Notes: generated by a model from the letters alone, not told the origin. Numbered from the stretch's first letter, positions 52,617 through 62,624 are shown. The stretch is 64,000 nucleotides of DNA from Sphingomonadaceae bacterium (GCA_947476425.1 CANJQJ010000006.1:20661-84660), one strand, 5' to 3'. Numbers and translations are program-made.

Positions 52617-54668
52617 CTAGCGGACGTCCTTGCGGGGCCCGCCCTTGGCGGTTCGCTGGGCGGCTGCGCTGGCGCCGGCGAGGACTGGGCCGCAGTCGGC
52701 GGCCTTGGCGTCGCCGGGATCGATGAAGGCGATGATCGCGGCAAGTGGGGTCGCGACGACGGCGAGACCTATGCCTACCCCGGCACGAGCGAGGAGTTCC
52801 GGGCTGATGATATCGAGGCCGGGCCTGGCGAAATGACCCTTGATGCCAACCGGGGACTGGCCGGAGAAAAAGCTGAAGGTCTTGGCGTCCGCGTTGACTG
52901 CAAGATCGAGTGATTCGTCGGCGAAGCTGAAGCCGCCGCGTGCGGTGACGACGTTCTTGGTGGTGTCGATCAGGACCGGATCGGCGACGGCATGGCCATC
53001 GCGGACGGTGAACGCGATCAGGCCGCAATTGATCGCGACTGGCCGTTCGAGCTTCTTGGCGAACATCTTGGTGATGAAGGTTCCGATATCGAGTTCGGAG
53101 AGCTGGACGTTGCGAGTCCACATCGTGCCCTTTGGAAGAATGATGGCGATGCGACCATTGGCCGTGGAGAGAGAATCATGAACGCTGCCACCCTGCCCCT
53201 TCAGCTGGACGCGCGCCTTGAGCGTGCCGGTCGTCCCCGATTCATCGACTCCCCAGCCGGCGAGCAGGCGTCCGAGCGGGGTTGGCGCGAGACGGATGTC
53301 ATAATCGGTGACGATCGGCTGCCGGCGCGCATCGATGATGATGTCCGACGAGAGATGTCCGCGCGACATGTCGAAGGTCAGCGGCGAGAGCTTGAGCAAT
53401 CCGCGATCGAGATCGAGCACCAGCGCGACATCGGAGATCGGCAGGCTCGGCGCGCGAATATCCTTCACGGCGTAGACGAGATGCGCGTCGAAGGCCGCAA
53501 GCGCATCGATGCGAAGCGGGGCATCGGGGAGAATGCGCGGCACGGAACCGACCTGGCGGGCGACGGCGCCGGTGGCGAGGCCGTTCGGATCATAGCCGAT
53601 GAAGGGCCCGAGATCGACGATATCGACCGAGCGAGAATTCAGATCGGCATTGATCTTGATTCGATCGGCAGGCTTGGCGATCGTGAAGTGGCCGGCGAGA
53701 TCGCTCTTGCCGAAACGCCCGTTGAGCCTGGTGAAGCGCCATTCGTCACCGAGCTTGGTGAGATGGGCGGCGAGCCGGTAGCTTCGCGTATCCGGAACCG
53801 CGACACCGATGAAATCGAACAATCGTGCGAGATTGGCGCCGGTGGCGCGCACGGCGAGATCAGCTCCCTCGACACGGGTGGGGGCGGCAAGCGTGCCGAC
53901 GACTTCAAGGCGATCGGAGGCGGCTGCGGCATGGAGGGCGAAGCGATTGCGGCCGCCGCCGATCGTCTCGTTCGGGGAAAGGAGCTGGCCGGAGAGCGTG
54001 AAGGGACGACCGCGAAGCAGTCCGGTGCCATCGAAGCCGATGTCGTCGGAAACGCGGGTGCCTACGGCGCGGATTGGCTCGAAGCGCATGTCGGCGACGA
54101 GTTGCATGCGCGGATCACCATAATGGATCCTCGTGCCGGTGAGCGCCGCGCGGCGAATGGTGGGCAGATCGAGTGGCTTGCCCTCGCCGTTGCCGAAGGT
54201 CCAAGTGTTGCGGCGGCCGCTTGCATCCCATTGGAGATCGATTCGTCCACCGGCAAGATCGAGCCAGTTTATCCGGTGGGTGCCGACGATGAGCGGCAGG
54301 GTGGCGATGCGGGTATCGATACGATCGGCCGAGAAGAAGTTCACCGCGCCGGCCCATTGCGGATTGCCGATCTGCAAGCGTTCGGCGACGAAATGGATCG
54401 TGATCGGATCGAAGTAGAGCTGGAAATCGCCTCCGACGATGACCTTGCGATCGAGGCTGCGCGAGGCGGTGTGCTCGAAGGTCCGCTTGAGGAAGCGCCC
54501 CTTGGTGACGAACAGGACGAGCCACGCAACCAACAGCGACACAATGACCGCCGCAACCAAGATCGCCGCGATGCGGAGTGGGTGGCGGGTGTGCGAGGGG
54601 ATAGGAGGCCCATCCCCGCTGGAGAGGGTTGGCCCCCTGCCGAGGATTGGCTTTTCGATCATGGACAT
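52617..54668 (-). CDS. AsmA family protein
   Basis: The 683-residue protein has one N-terminal transmembrane helix (residues ~31-54) and a long periplasmic part made of repeated beta strands. It has the AsmA-type FLKRTFEHTASRSLDRKVIVGG near the start and a late conserved segment PIVTDYDIRLAPTPLGRLLAG, LKARVQLKGQGGSVHDSLSTANG. AsmA/TamB-like proteins form lipid-conducting bridges between membranes in E. coli. This is a plausible but unproved role here. It is flanked by repeats downstream and a PEP-CTERM gene upstream. Confidence 0.88.
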   Translation of the reverse strand: MSMIEKPILGRGPTLSSGDGPPIPSHTRHPLRIAAILVAAVIVSLLVAWLVLFVTKGRFLKRTFEHTASRSLDRKVIVGGDFQLYFDPITIHFVAERLQIGNPQWAGAVNFFSADRIDTRIATLPLIVGTHRINWLDLAGGRIDLQWDASGRRNTWTFGNGEGKPLDLPTIRRAALTGTRIHYGDPRMQLVADMRFEPIRAVGTRVSDDIGFDGTGLLRGRPFTLSGQLLSPNETIGGGRNRFALHAAAASDRLEVVGTLAAPTRVEGADLAVRATGANLARLFDFIGVAVPDTRSYRLAAHLTKLGDEWRFTRLNGRFGKSDLAGHFTIAKPADRIKINADLNSRSVDIVDLGPFIGYDPNGLATGAVARQVGSVPRILPDAPLRIDALAAFDAHLVYAVKDIRAPSLPISDVALVLDLDRGLLKLSPLTFDMSRGHLSSDIIIDARRQPIVTDYDIRLAPTPLGRLLAGWGVDESGTTGTLKARVQLKGQGGSVHDSLSTANGRIAIILPKGTMWTRNVQLSELDIGTFITKMFAKKLERPVAINCGLIAFTVRDGHAVADPVLIDTTKNVVTARGGFSFADESLDLAVNADAKTFSFFSGQSPVGIKGHFARPGLDIISPELLARAGVGIGLAVVATPLAAIIAFIDPGDAKAADCGPVLAGASAAAQRTAKGGPRKDVR

Positions 54669-54770
54669 AGAACATGCCGATGGGGAGATCGGTTCCGCGC
54701 CAGGGCGAGATGGTCCCGGATCGCGCCGAGCGGTTACGCACCCCGACGCTCGCCGGGGTGCGCATCGCGA

Positions 54771-55964
54771 TTATACCGCAGTCGCCACCTTGCGGCGGTT
54801 GCGCCGGATGACGGTGCCCATCGCGCCGAAGCCGACAAGCATCATCGCCCACTGGCCGGGCTCAGGCACCGAATTGAAGGTGCCGAACAGCCCATGCTCC
54901 TCGTCGCCGATGCCCGAGGTGAAATAGATGTTGCGGATATTGCCACCAGCCCCGCCGTTGCCGGTCTGCAGCCCCCACAGATAGGGGATGTTGACCTCGC
55001 TGCCGCCAAGATCGTGGAGCGATCCGAGGAACGCACCGTCACTGAGCCGGAAGGCGTTTATAAAGCCATCCTCATCCGAGAAATTGCCGACGAGCAGCGC
55101 GCCAGCGAAGGCACCGAAGGTGGAAGGCGCGATTTCGAGGCCCCAGGGCGAAAGGAGATTGCCGCCGTCCGCGACGCGGCGGATGAAATTGCCGTTGAGA
55201 TCGAATTCGCTGACGAAGCCCTGGCCAAGCGCCGCTTCATCGGCATCGGGACCCGGAATAGAGTAGGTCACGAACAGATGCCCACCGAGATTACGGACGT
55301 TGAATGGCACCAGCCCATCGGGATTGGCGCCCGGATCGGTGAAATTCCCGGCAAGCGTGGTGGGCGCGAAACTGCCGTTGAACACGTCGATACCGCCAGT
55401 CACGCGATTGGCGGCATAGAGATAGTCGTTGCCGCCGGTGTTGCCGATGGCGAGGCCGGTATAGGCAGCCGAGCCGCCCGGGACGACAACCGCCGCTGTC
55501 GTTCCCTGCGCGGGATTCCAGCCGGAAATCGAGCCGTCGAGATTGGCGAAGAAGAAGAATCCCTTGCCGCCAGACGCCAGTGCGAAACTCGAGCTGCCGT
55601 TGAAGACCTGCCCGGTCGGTCCGATCGGCCCGCTCGCCGCGTGCGGGATCGACACGACCAGCGGAATCACAGCGCCCGCGCCATTATAGATGGTAGCGGT
55701 GTTGTCGCCCTGATTAGATACCCAGAACGGGCTGGTCGGGCCAGAGGACATGCCCCACGGATTTATCAGGTGAGGGTCGACATTGGCGGCAGGATCGAAG
55801 CCGAGCCCGGTGAGGAAGGACTGATCGTCGGTGACGAGATTGGTCTGCCCGACCCGGTTGCTCGCCGCCGATGCCATGCTGCCGCCAGCGAGCAGGGCGG
55901 CGGCGATAACGAGGCTGCTTGCGCGCACAAATCGCGAATGTCGGAGGCACGTTACGCTACGCAT
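54771..55964 (-). CDS. TIGR03118 family secreted protein with PEPxxWA-CTERM tail
   Basis: The 397-residue protein has a signal peptide ending SMASAAS near residue 35, and a repeat-rich beta-propeller-like body with phrases LVTDDQSFLTGLGFDPAANV, HLINPWGMSSGPTSPFWVSNQGDNTATIY and VPEPGQWAMMLVGFGAMG, then RRNRRK. The tail is the PEPxxWA sorting signal. Start 55964 has GGGAGAAGGG upstream. Function is unknown. The family is common in PEP-CTERM-containing bacteria. Confidence 0.88.
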   Translation of the reverse strand: MRSVTCLRHSRFVRASSLVIAAALLAGGSMASAASNRVGQTNLVTDDQSFLTGLGFDPAANVDPHLINPWGMSSGPTSPFWVSNQGDNTATIYNGAGAVIPLVVSIPHAASGPIGPTGQVFNGSSSFALASGGKGFFFFANLDGSISGWNPAQGTTAAVVVPGGSAAYTGLAIGNTGGNDYLYAANRVTGGIDVFNGSFAPTTLAGNFTDPGANPDGLVPFNVRNLGGHLFVTYSIPGPDADEAALGQGFVSEFDLNGNFIRRVADGGNLLSPWGLEIAPSTFGAFAGALLVGNFSDEDGFINAFRLSDGAFLGSLHDLGGSEVNIPYLWGLQTGNGGAGGNIRNIYFTSGIGDEEHGLFGTFNSVPEPGQWAMMLVGFGAMGTVIRRNRRKVATAV

Positions 55965-56099
55965 GACCCTTCTCCCGATAAGATATTCTGGACGCGCTGG
56001 ACTCACGCGCATAACTCCGGGGTGAGTCGAGCGACGGCGACCAACGACCAATTCCGTGGAACGTTCCCCGGGCACGAAAAGCGGCGGTTCCGAGCGGCC

Positions 56100-56128
56100 T
56101 TGCGTTTTTCGTACAAGCTGCCTATTAG
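56100..56128 (+). promoter_or_regulatory. Predicted rpmI-rplT promoter
   Basis: TTGCGT (56100-56105), 17-bp spacer, TATTAG (56123-56128), leaving an approximately 80-nt leader. There is no infC gene upstream, so the operon needs its own promoter. The leader could hold an L20 autoregulatory fold, not recognised by eye. Confidence 0.5.
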
Positions 56129-56213
56129 CCCGCGCTTCCGTGACGTGAAGGAACTGCCCGGCCGGTATGGGCTGCCGCGGCCGTTCGACAATGTCGCATA
56201 TCAGGAGACGAAA

Positions 56214-56417
56214 ATGCCCAAACTGAAGACCAAGAGCGGGGTCAAGAAGCGTTTCAAGATCACCGCTACCGGCAAGATCAAGCATGGTGTCGCCGGCAAG
56301 CGCCACCGCCTCATCAGCCATAACGCCAAGTATATTCGCCAGAATCGCGGCACGTCGGTCCTTTCGGAATCGTCGAGCCCCGCAGTTCGGCTCTGGGCGC
56401 CGTACGGCCTGAACTGA
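56214..56417 (+). CDS. rpmI: 50S ribosomal protein L35
   Basis: A 67-residue basic protein beginning MPKLKTKSGVKKRFKITATG, with GVAGKRHRLISHNAKYIRQN and ending VRLWAPYGLN. It binds 23S rRNA. GGAGA lies 6 nt upstream of the ATG. Only 14 bp separate it from rplT. The usual infC is absent upstream. Confidence 0.97.
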   Translation: MPKLKTKSGVKKRFKITATGKIKHGVAGKRHRLISHNAKYIRQNRGTSVLSESSSPAVRLWAPYGLN

Positions 56418-56431
56418 GGAGGATCTAAGCA

Positions 56432-56809
56432 ATGTCACGCATCAAACGCGGCGTTACCACGCGCGCCAAGCACAAGCGGATCCTCGCACAGGCGAAGGGC
56501 TATTATGGCCGTCGCAAGAACACGATTCGCATCGCCCGCCAGGCCGTCGAAAAGGCCGGGCAATACGCCTATCGCGATCGCAAGGTTAAGAAGCGCTCGT
56601 TCCGCGCGCTCTGGATCCAGCGTATCAACGCAGCGGTCCGCGTCGAAGGCCTCACCTATGGCGTGTTCATGCACGGCCTGAAGCTGGCCGGCGTCGAACT
56701 CGACCGCAAGGTGCTCGCCGACCTGGCGATGAACGAAGCGGACACATTCCGCGTCATCATCGCACAGGCGAAGGCAGCCCTCCCGGCGGACGCTCGCGTC
56801 GCGGCCTGA
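56432..56809 (+). CDS. rplT: 50S ribosomal protein L20
   Basis: A 125-residue protein starting [30 protein letters not shown], with [19 protein letters not shown] text and C-terminal [19 protein letters not shown]20 is an early 50S assembly protein and often a repressor of its own operon. A terminator follows. Confidence 0.98.
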   Translation: MSRIKRGVTTRAKHKRILAQAKGYYGRRKNTIRIARQAVEKAGQYAYRDRKVKKRSFRALWIQRINAAVRVEGLTYGVFMHGLKLAGVELDRKVLADLAMNEADTFRVIIAQAKAALPADARVAA

Positions 56810-56834
56810 GGGTTAGCTCGATAACGCTCATCAA

Positions 56835-56870
56835 GGGCGCGGTTTGCCACGGCATGCCGCGCCCTTTGTG
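56835..56870 (+). terminator. Rho-independent terminator of rpmI-rplT
   Basis: GGGCGCGG (56835-56842) pairs with CCGCGCCC (56857-56864) and is followed by TTTGTGTTTT. Confidence 0.9.
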
Positions 56871-56880
56871 TTTTGGATTG

Positions 56881-56917
56881 TCGTCATTCCGGCGGACGCC
56901 GGGATCCACGTTACGTT
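56881..56917 (+). repeat. Half-copy of double-hairpin repeat (left arm only)
   Basis: TCGTCATTCCGGCGGACGCC then GGGATCCACGTTACG equals the first 36 bp of the repeat family and stops abruptly, 100 bp before the next full copy. Confidence 0.8.
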
Positions 56918-57018
56918 GAAAAAGGCAGTGGAAGATCGATCTGATCGAGCTGCATAATCCGGATTGGCTGGACATGGCGATCGGTTTCGGGTTTCAGCCA
57001 TTGCCAACATAGTGGGCC

Positions 57019-57161
57019 ATCGTCATCCCGGCGGACGCCGGGATCCAGGTTGCGGTGGTCGTGCAATCGCGAGACCTGTGGGTCCCATGGATCCCGACTT
57101 TCGTCGGGATGACGAAGGTGGGGCGTCGGGATGACGAAGGTGGGGCGTCGGGATGACGAAG
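57019..57161 (+). repeat. Double-hairpin repeat copy 5 with 22-bp tandem expansion
   Basis: A full copy at 57019-57113 is followed by tandem units of CGTCGGGATGACGAAGGTGG plus GG (57102-57123, 57124-57145, partial 57146-57161). These directly precede pheS. The tandem unit comes from the right hairpin arm of the repeat. Confidence 0.88.
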
Positions 57162-57182
57162 TGGCCTGACGGAACGACACGA

Positions 57183-58274
57183 ATGGGGTTTGATGTGACT
57201 GAGTTCGACACACTTCGCGCGGAGACGCTTGCCGAGATCGGCGAGGCCGATCTTGCTGCGCTCGAGGACATCCGCGTGCGAGCGCTCGGCAAGTCCGGGG
57301 CGATCACCGCGCTTCTCAAGACGCTTGGGGGGATGACCCCTGACGAGCGGCAAGCCAAGGGCCCTCAGATCCACGGCCTGCGCGAAGCGGTGACCAACGC
57401 CATTGCCGCGCGCAAGGCGGCGCTGGAGGCGGCGGCGCTTGAGGCGCGGCTGGCGACCGAGTGGCTGGACATGACGCTGCCGGTCTCCGCCGGGCGGCTG
57501 GGGGGCGTGCATCCGGTCAGCCAGGTGATGGACGAACTGGCGGAGATCTTCGCTGATCTCGGCTTCGCGGTGGCGAGTGGGCCGGAGATCGAGGACGACT
57601 GGCATAATTTCTCGGCGCTCAACATCCCCGAGACGCATCCGGCGCGGGCGATGCACGACACTTTCTATTTCCCCGACGACAAGACCGTCGACGGCAAGCG
57701 AATGCTGCTTCGCACGCATACGTCCCCCGTGCAGATCCGCACGATGACGAAGCAGAAGCCGCCGATCCGGATCATCGCGCCGGGGCGGGTCTATCGTTCC
57801 GATTCGGACGCGACGCATACGCCGATGTTCCACCAGATCGAGGGATTGGTGATCGATCGCGGCATTCATATGGGGCATCTCAAATGGACGCTCGAGACAT
57901 TCCTCAAGGCGTTCTTCGAGCGGGACGACATCGTGCTTCGGCTGCGGCCAAGCTATTTCCCGTTCACCGAACCCTCGGCGGAAGTCGATGTCGGCTATAG
58001 CCGCGAGAAGGGTCGCCGGGTGATCGGCGGCTCGGAGGGCTGGATGGAGGTGCTCGGCTGCGGGATGGTCCATCGGCGCGTGATCGAGAATTGCGGGCTC
58101 GATCCTGACGAGTATCAGGGCTTCGCGTTCGGCACGGGTGTCGATCGGCTGGCGATGCTCAAATATGGCATGGACGATCTGCGCGCCTTCTTCGACGGCG
58201 ATCTCCGCTGGCTGAAGCATTATGGATTCCGGGCACTGGACGTGCCTACGCTCTCCGGGGGGATCGGCGCATGA
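57183..58274 (+). CDS. pheS: Phenylalanyl-tRNA synthetase alpha subunit
   Basis: The 363-residue subunit has a coiled-coil N-terminus and class II motifs: [19 protein letters not shown], motif 2 [20 protein letters not shown], and motif 3 [21 protein letters not shown] used ATG 57183; GTG 57195 is a good alternative since GGGG precedes it and [10 protein letters not shown] then starts the protein. ATG 57153 lies inside the repeat and is rejected. The stop overlaps pheT by 4 bp. Confidence 0.97.
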   Translation: MGFDVTEFDTLRAETLAEIGEADLAALEDIRVRALGKSGAITALLKTLGGMTPDERQAKGPQIHGLREAVTNAIAARKAALEAAALEARLATEWLDMTLPVSAGRLGGVHPVSQVMDELAEIFADLGFAVASGPEIEDDWHNFSALNIPETHPARAMHDTFYFPDDKTVDGKRMLLRTHTSPVQIRTMTKQKPPIRIIAPGRVYRSDSDATHTPMFHQIEGLVIDRGIHMGHLKWTLETFLKAFFERDDIVLRLRPSYFPFTEPSAEVDVGYSREKGRRVIGGSEGWMEVLGCGMVHRRVIENCGLDPDEYQGFAFGTGVDRLAMLKYGMDDLRAFFDGDLRWLKHYGFRALDVPTLSGGIGA

Positions 58275-60640
58275 AGTTTTCGCTGAGCTGGCTCAAGGAG
58301 CATCTCGACACGCGGGCCGATGCGAATGCCGTGGCTGAGACGCTGACGCGGATCGGCCTCGAAGTCGAGGGTATCGAGAATGCGGCCGAAGCGCTCAAGC
58401 CGTTCACGATCGCGCGGGTGCTGAGCGCTGAGCGGCATCCGCAGGCGGACAAGCTGCAGATACTCTCGGTCGATGCCGGGGGCGGGACGCCTCTGCAGAT
58501 CGTTTGTGGCGCGCCCAATGCACGTGTGGGGCTGGTTGGCGTGCTTGGGCAGCCCGGCGCCTATGTGCCAGGGCTCGACGTGACGCTGAAGCTGGCGGCG
58601 ATCCGCGGCTTGGAATCGCAGGGCATGATGTGCTCGGCGCGCGAACTGGAACTCGGCGAAGGCCATGAGGGGATCATCGAGCTTCCAGCCGATGCGCCGG
58701 TTGGCGTGGCCTATGCCGAATATGCCGGGCTCGACGATCCGGTGTTCGACGTCGCGATCACGCCGAACCGGCAGGACTGCATGGGCGTCCGCGGGATTGC
58801 GCGCGACCTGGCGGCGGCTGGGCTTGGTAGTTTGAAGCCGCTCGATGACACCGAGATCGTCGGGACCTTCCCCTGCCCGATTGCGATCCGGACCGAGGAT
58901 CCCGAGGGCTGCCCGGCATTTTTCGGGCGAGTCGTGACCGGCGTCAGCAATGGCGTTTCGCCAGACTGGATGCAGGCGCGGCTGAAGAGCGCTGGGCAGC
59001 GGCCAATCTCGGCACTGGTCGACATCACCAATTATGTGATGCTCGACCTCGGCCGCCCGCTCCATGTCTATGACCGGGCGAAGCTCGAGGGCGCGCTTGT
59101 CGCGCGGAAGGGCCGGGACGGCGAGACGCTGACCGCACTCAACGACAAGGAATATGTGCTCGACGCGGGGATGACCGTGATCGCAGACGACCGGATGGTG
59201 CATGACATCGGCGGCATCATGGGCGGGCTGCACAGCGGCGTGACCGAGGCGACCACGGAGATCGTGATCGAATGCGCCTACTTCACCCCCGAGACGATCG
59301 CGCGGACGGGACAGAGGCTCGGACTTGCTTCCGACGCGCGCAGCCGGTTCGAACGCGGCGTCGATCCCGCCTTCCTCGATGACGGCATCGCAATCGCGAC
59401 GCGACTGATCACGCAGATTTGCGGCGGCAGCGCATCGCACGTCGAAAAGGCGGGCAGCCCGCCCGACGAGGCACGCACGCTGCATTATGATCCGACGCTG
59501 TGTGAGCGGCTTGCCGGGCTCGCGGTAGCGCCCGACGAGCAACGCAACATCCTCCGCAACCTCGGCTTCGGCGTAGACGGCAGCTGGACGATCCGCATCC
59601 CGAGCTGGCGACGCGACATCGATGGACCGGCGGACATCGTCGAGGAAGTCATTCGCATTGCCGGGATCGATAATATCCCGTCGACGCCCCTGCCCCGCGC
59701 CGAAGGCGTCGCCAAGGCGACGGCAAGCCCGGAACAGCTTGCCGAGCGTGCTGCACGCCGGGCGGCGGCTGCACGGGGGCTTTCCGAAGCGGTGACGTGG
59801 AGCTTCATCAGCGAGGCGGAAGCGGAAGCCTTTGGCGGCGGCGCGTGGACTCTCGCCAACCCGATCAGCGAAGAACTCAAGGTGATGCGGCCATCGCTTC
59901 TGCCCGGCCTGATCGGCGCGGCAAAGCGCAACGCCGATCGCGGTGCGGCGTCGGTGGCATTGTTCGAGATCGGCCGGCGCTACCTGGCCGACGGCGAACA
60001 ACAGACGCTCGGCGTGCTGCTCGCGGGGGAACGGCAGGGCCGCGACTGGCAAACCGGCAAGCCGCAGCCCTACGACGCCTATGACGCGAAGGCCGAGGCG
60101 ATTGCGCTGCTGGCGGCGGCGGGTGCTCCGGTCGATCGGCTGCAAGTGATGGGGCCGGTTTCGCCGGTCTATCATCCGGGGCAATCGGGCACGCTGCGGC
60201 TTGGCCCAAAGACGATCCTCGCCGAATTCGGCGCGCTCCATCCGGCGACGCTCAAGGCATTCGACCTCGATGGCGCGGTCGCCGCTGCGGAAATCCATCT
60301 TGGCGCGATCCCGGTGAAACGCGCGACTGGGCGCACGCGAGCGGCCTATGCACCGCCGACGTTGCAACCGGTACGGCGCGACTTTGCCTTCCTGGTGCCA
60401 GTGGCGCTGCCCGCAGGCGAACTGCTTCGTGCGGTGGCGGGTGCCGACAAGGAGGCGATCATCGAGACCAACCTGTTCGATGTGTTCACCGGACAGGGTG
60501 TCGCCGATGGCGAGAAGTCGCTCGGGATCGAGGTGGTGCTTCAGCCGGGCGAGAAGAGCTTCACGGACGAGGCGCTCAAGGCGATTGCGGAGCGGATCGT
60601 GGCGGCGGCTGGCAAGCTTGGGGCGAAGCTTCGGGGGTGA
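58271..60640 (+). CDS. pheT: Phenylalanyl-tRNA synthetase beta subunit
   Basis: The 789-residue subunit has the tRNA-binding EMAP-like domain near the N-terminus ([21 protein letters not shown]). The B3/B4 editing domain follows ([35 protein letters not shown]), then B5, the catalytic-like core and the FDX-type anticodon domain near the end. Forms the alpha2beta2 enzyme. Ends 168 bp before the convergent beta-helix gene. Confidence 0.97.
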   Translation: MKFSLSWLKEHLDTRADANAVAETLTRIGLEVEGIENAAEALKPFTIARVLSAERHPQADKLQILSVDAGGGTPLQIVCGAPNARVGLVGVLGQPGAYVPGLDVTLKLAAIRGLESQGMMCSARELELGEGHEGIIELPADAPVGVAYAEYAGLDDPVFDVAITPNRQDCMGVRGIARDLAAAGLGSLKPLDDTEIVGTFPCPIAIRTEDPEGCPAFFGRVVTGVSNGVSPDWMQARLKSAGQRPISALVDITNYVMLDLGRPLHVYDRAKLEGALVARKGRDGETLTALNDKEYVLDAGMTVIADDRMVHDIGGIMGGLHSGVTEATTEIVIECAYFTPETIARTGQRLGLASDARSRFERGVDPAFLDDGIAIATRLITQICGGSASHVEKAGSPPDEARTLHYDPTLCERLAGLAVAPDEQRNILRNLGFGVDGSWTIRIPSWRRDIDGPADIVEEVIRIAGIDNIPSTPLPRAEGVAKATASPEQLAERAARRAAAARGLSEAVTWSFISEAEAEAFGGGAWTLANPISEELKVMRPSLLPGLIGAAKRNADRGAASVALFEIGRRYLADGEQQTLGVLLAGERQGRDWQTGKPQPYDAYDAKAEAIALLAAAGAPVDRLQVMGPVSPVYHPGQSGTLRLGPKTILAEFGALHPATLKAFDLDGAVAAAEIHLGAIPVKRATGRTRAAYAPPTLQPVRRDFAFLVPVALPAGELLRAVAGADKEAIIETNLFDVFTGQGVADGEKSLGIEVVLQPGEKSFTDEALKAIAERIVAAAGKLGAKLRG

Positions 60641-60676
60641 GCGGGATGAGTGTAACCGGCTGAGCACTCGTCATCT

Positions 60677-60801
60677 CGTCATCCCGGCAGACGCCGGGAT
60701 CCACGATGCGGTGTTCGTGCGATCGGTAGAACTGTGGGTCCCATGGATCCCGACTTTCGTCGGGATGACGATAGGGGGCGTCGGGATGACGGTGGGGGCG
60801 T
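60677..60801 (+). repeat. Double-hairpin repeat copy 6 with tandem expansion
   Basis: CCCGGCAGACGCCGGG, the GTGGGTCCCATGGATC spacer and CCCGACTTTCGTCGGG are followed by CGTCGGGATGACGATAGGGG-type and CGTCGGGATGACGGTGGGGG units, reaching the stop of the convergent beta-helix gene. Confidence 0.88.
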
Positions 60802-60808
60802 CGTCGCC

Positions 60809-61750
60809 CTAGCGGATCTCGAAGGGGCGGATGCCCTTGCCGAGGGCGTTGGTGCCGATGGCGAGTGGCTCGTGGCTCCAGTCGGCGACGAAGGTCGTCG
60901 ACCAGGCAATGCCGGGCGCGAGGGAAGCGGTGTTGTCGGCGACGACGAGGCCAATCGAGGGGTGGCTGCGCGATTCGGCGGCGACTGCGATGATCGCGCT
61001 GTGGTTATCCTTGTTGGGACCGACGACGAAGGTGTTGCGCAGGACGCTGCCCTTGGCGCCGGCCGGCAGATCGATCATGTAGTTCGTCTTGGTGCCCTTG
61101 GTGTCGTCGAAGCTCGAATCGCTGACCATGATTCGCGTCGCGCGGCTCTTGAGGTAATGGCCGCCGGTGCCGCGATCGAAGCGCGAGTGGGTGACGGTGA
61201 GCGAGCCGTACATGCCGACATAGATGCCATGCGCGCAGCCGCTTTCGTCATCGCAATTGCCGAGGCCCGAGAAGGTCGAGCGATCGACGGTGATCGCCGA
61301 AGACGGATCGTCGGCGGTGAGGATGCCTTCCTGGCTATCCTGGAATTTCGTGTTCTTCACTTCGAGCGGGCCAGATTCGAGCCGGATGCCAGCGCCATTA
61401 TTGTCGTCGTTGCGCATGTTGCGGAACACGAGGCCGTCGATGATCGAACCGCGGCCGCCGAGGACCAATGTCGCCTTGTCGTCGCAAATGCCGCCGTCGA
61501 AGATCGCGGTACCGGCTTCGGCAGCGACATAGGTGATCAGGCCATCATGCTGATGTGCGCAATCCTTGTAGACACCGGGCGCGATGCGGATCGTGGCCGT
61601 GCGATCCTCGATCGAGACGACTGCATCGTCGAGCCGCCAGAAGGTCTTGCCGTTCTCGACAATCGTGAATGGCGGTTCGCCGGCAGCCAGAACCGGGGTT
61701 TCAGCGAACAGGCCCAACATGGCGACCAGCACGAGCACAGGAACATTCAT
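60809..61750 (-). CDS. Secreted right-handed parallel beta-helix protein
   Basis: The 313-residue protein has a signal peptide (VLVLVAMLGLFAETPVLAAG). The body is coil-rich: TATIRIAPGVYKDCAHQ, AIFDGGICDDKATLVLGGRGSIIDGLVFRN, LEVKNTKFQDSQEGILTA and HSRFDRGTGGHYLKS. These are PbH1-type repeats like those of pectate lyase-fold proteins. No catalytic motif stands out. It may bind or cut a polysaccharide outside the cell, unproved. The stop is in the tandem end of the repeat at 60801. Confidence 0.85.
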   Translation of the reverse strand: MNVPVLVLVAMLGLFAETPVLAAGEPPFTIVENGKTFWRLDDAVVSIEDRTATIRIAPGVYKDCAHQHDGLITYVAAEAGTAIFDGGICDDKATLVLGGRGSIIDGLVFRNMRNDDNNGAGIRLESGPLEVKNTKFQDSQEGILTADDPSSAITVDRSTFSGLGNCDDESGCAHGIYVGMYGSLTVTHSRFDRGTGGHYLKSRATRIMVSDSSFDDTKGTKTNYMIDLPAGAKGSVLRNTFVVGPNKDNHSAIIAVAAESRSHPSIGLVVADNTASLAPGIAWSTTFVADWSHEPLAIGTNALGKGIRPFEIR

Positions 61751-61767
61751 CGTCAGTGTCTCTCGTG

Positions 61768-62544
61768 TCAGGCGGCGTGTTTCTTCACCAGTGCATAAGC
61801 CCGCTCATACCATTTCGAGCCGGGATAATTGGCGCCGAGCACGGCCGCGGCGCGCTTTGCCTCGTCGGGAATGCCGAGCGCAAGGTAGCTTTCGGTCAAC
61901 CGCATCAGCGCTTCGGGCGCGTGGCTGGTCGTATCATAGCTATCAATGACCTTGCGGAAACGGATCACCGAGGCCAGCCATTCATGGCGGCGCTGGTAGA
62001 AACGGCCGATCTCCATCTCCTTGCCGGCGAGGTGATCGTTGATCAGATCGACCTTGAGGCGGGCATCGGCCGCATAATCGCTGTCGGGATAGCGGCGGAT
62101 GAGTTCACCCATCGCGTCGAGCGCCTGCTGCGTGATCTTCTGATCGCGGGTGACGTCCTCGATCTGCTCGTAATAATCGATACCGACCAGATAGAGTGCG
62201 TATGGCGCATCCCTGTTGCCGGGGTGGATGGAAAGGAAGCGTTGCGCCGACGCGATCGATTCGGGATATTGGCGCGCCAGATAATAGCTGAATGAGCTCA
62301 TCAGCTGCGCTCGGCGGGCCCAGATCGAATAGGGATGCTGGCGTTCGACCTCGTCGAACAGCAGCGCCGCCAACTTGTACTGGTGGCGATCGAGCCGGTC
62401 ACGCGCGCTATTATAGAGCACGTTGACGTCACGGGCGACGTATTTGGTGTCGGCCTTGTTCTTGCTCGTGGCGCAGCCGGCGAGCGGCAAGGCGATGGCA
62501 GCGAGCGCAATAAGCGCTATCGGACGGAGGGTGGTGCGCAGCAT
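61768..62544 (-). CDS. bamD: Outer membrane protein assembly factor BamD
   Basis: The 258-residue lipoprotein (lipobox LAGC, Cys24) has the five-TPR layout of BamD: YNSARDRLDRHQYKLAALLF, HPYSIWARRAQLMSSFSYYL, FLSIHPGNRDAPYALYLVG and late KAGK-like IGRFYQRRHEWLASVIRF. BamD is the essential docking lipoprotein of the BAM complex. bamB is about 56 kb away in this window. Confidence 0.96.
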   Translation of the reverse strand: MLRTTLRPIALIALAAIALPLAGCATSKNKADTKYVARDVNVLYNSARDRLDRHQYKLAALLFDEVERQHPYSIWARRAQLMSSFSYYLARQYPESIASAQRFLSIHPGNRDAPYALYLVGIDYYEQIEDVTRDQKITQQALDAMGELIRRYPDSDYAADARLKVDLINDHLAGKEMEIGRFYQRRHEWLASVIRFRKVIDSYDTTSHAPEALMRLTESYLALGIPDEAKRAAAVLGANYPGSKWYERAYALVKKHAA

Positions 62545-62624
62545 GCGAGGCTAAGTAGCCGGTTCGACCCGCTTCGCCAAGCGCCGTTTCGGCCTGTCGA
62601 ATTTCACCCGTCGCAGGGCTTCGA

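Noticed and set aside
52992..56417. 1141-codon plus-strand frame spanning the AsmA and TIGR03118 genes and ending in L35
   Set aside because: Only its last 67 codons (rpmI from 56214) are protein-like. The rest is antisense to two clearly real genes.
57153..57182. Upstream ATG for pheS at 57153
   Set aside because: It lies within the tandem repeat and adds residues unlike the family N-terminus.
24421..60801. Repeated hairpins as a CRISPR array or attachment sites
   Set aside because: Copies are spread over 36 kb, not regularly spaced, with no unique spacers and no cas genes or integrase.
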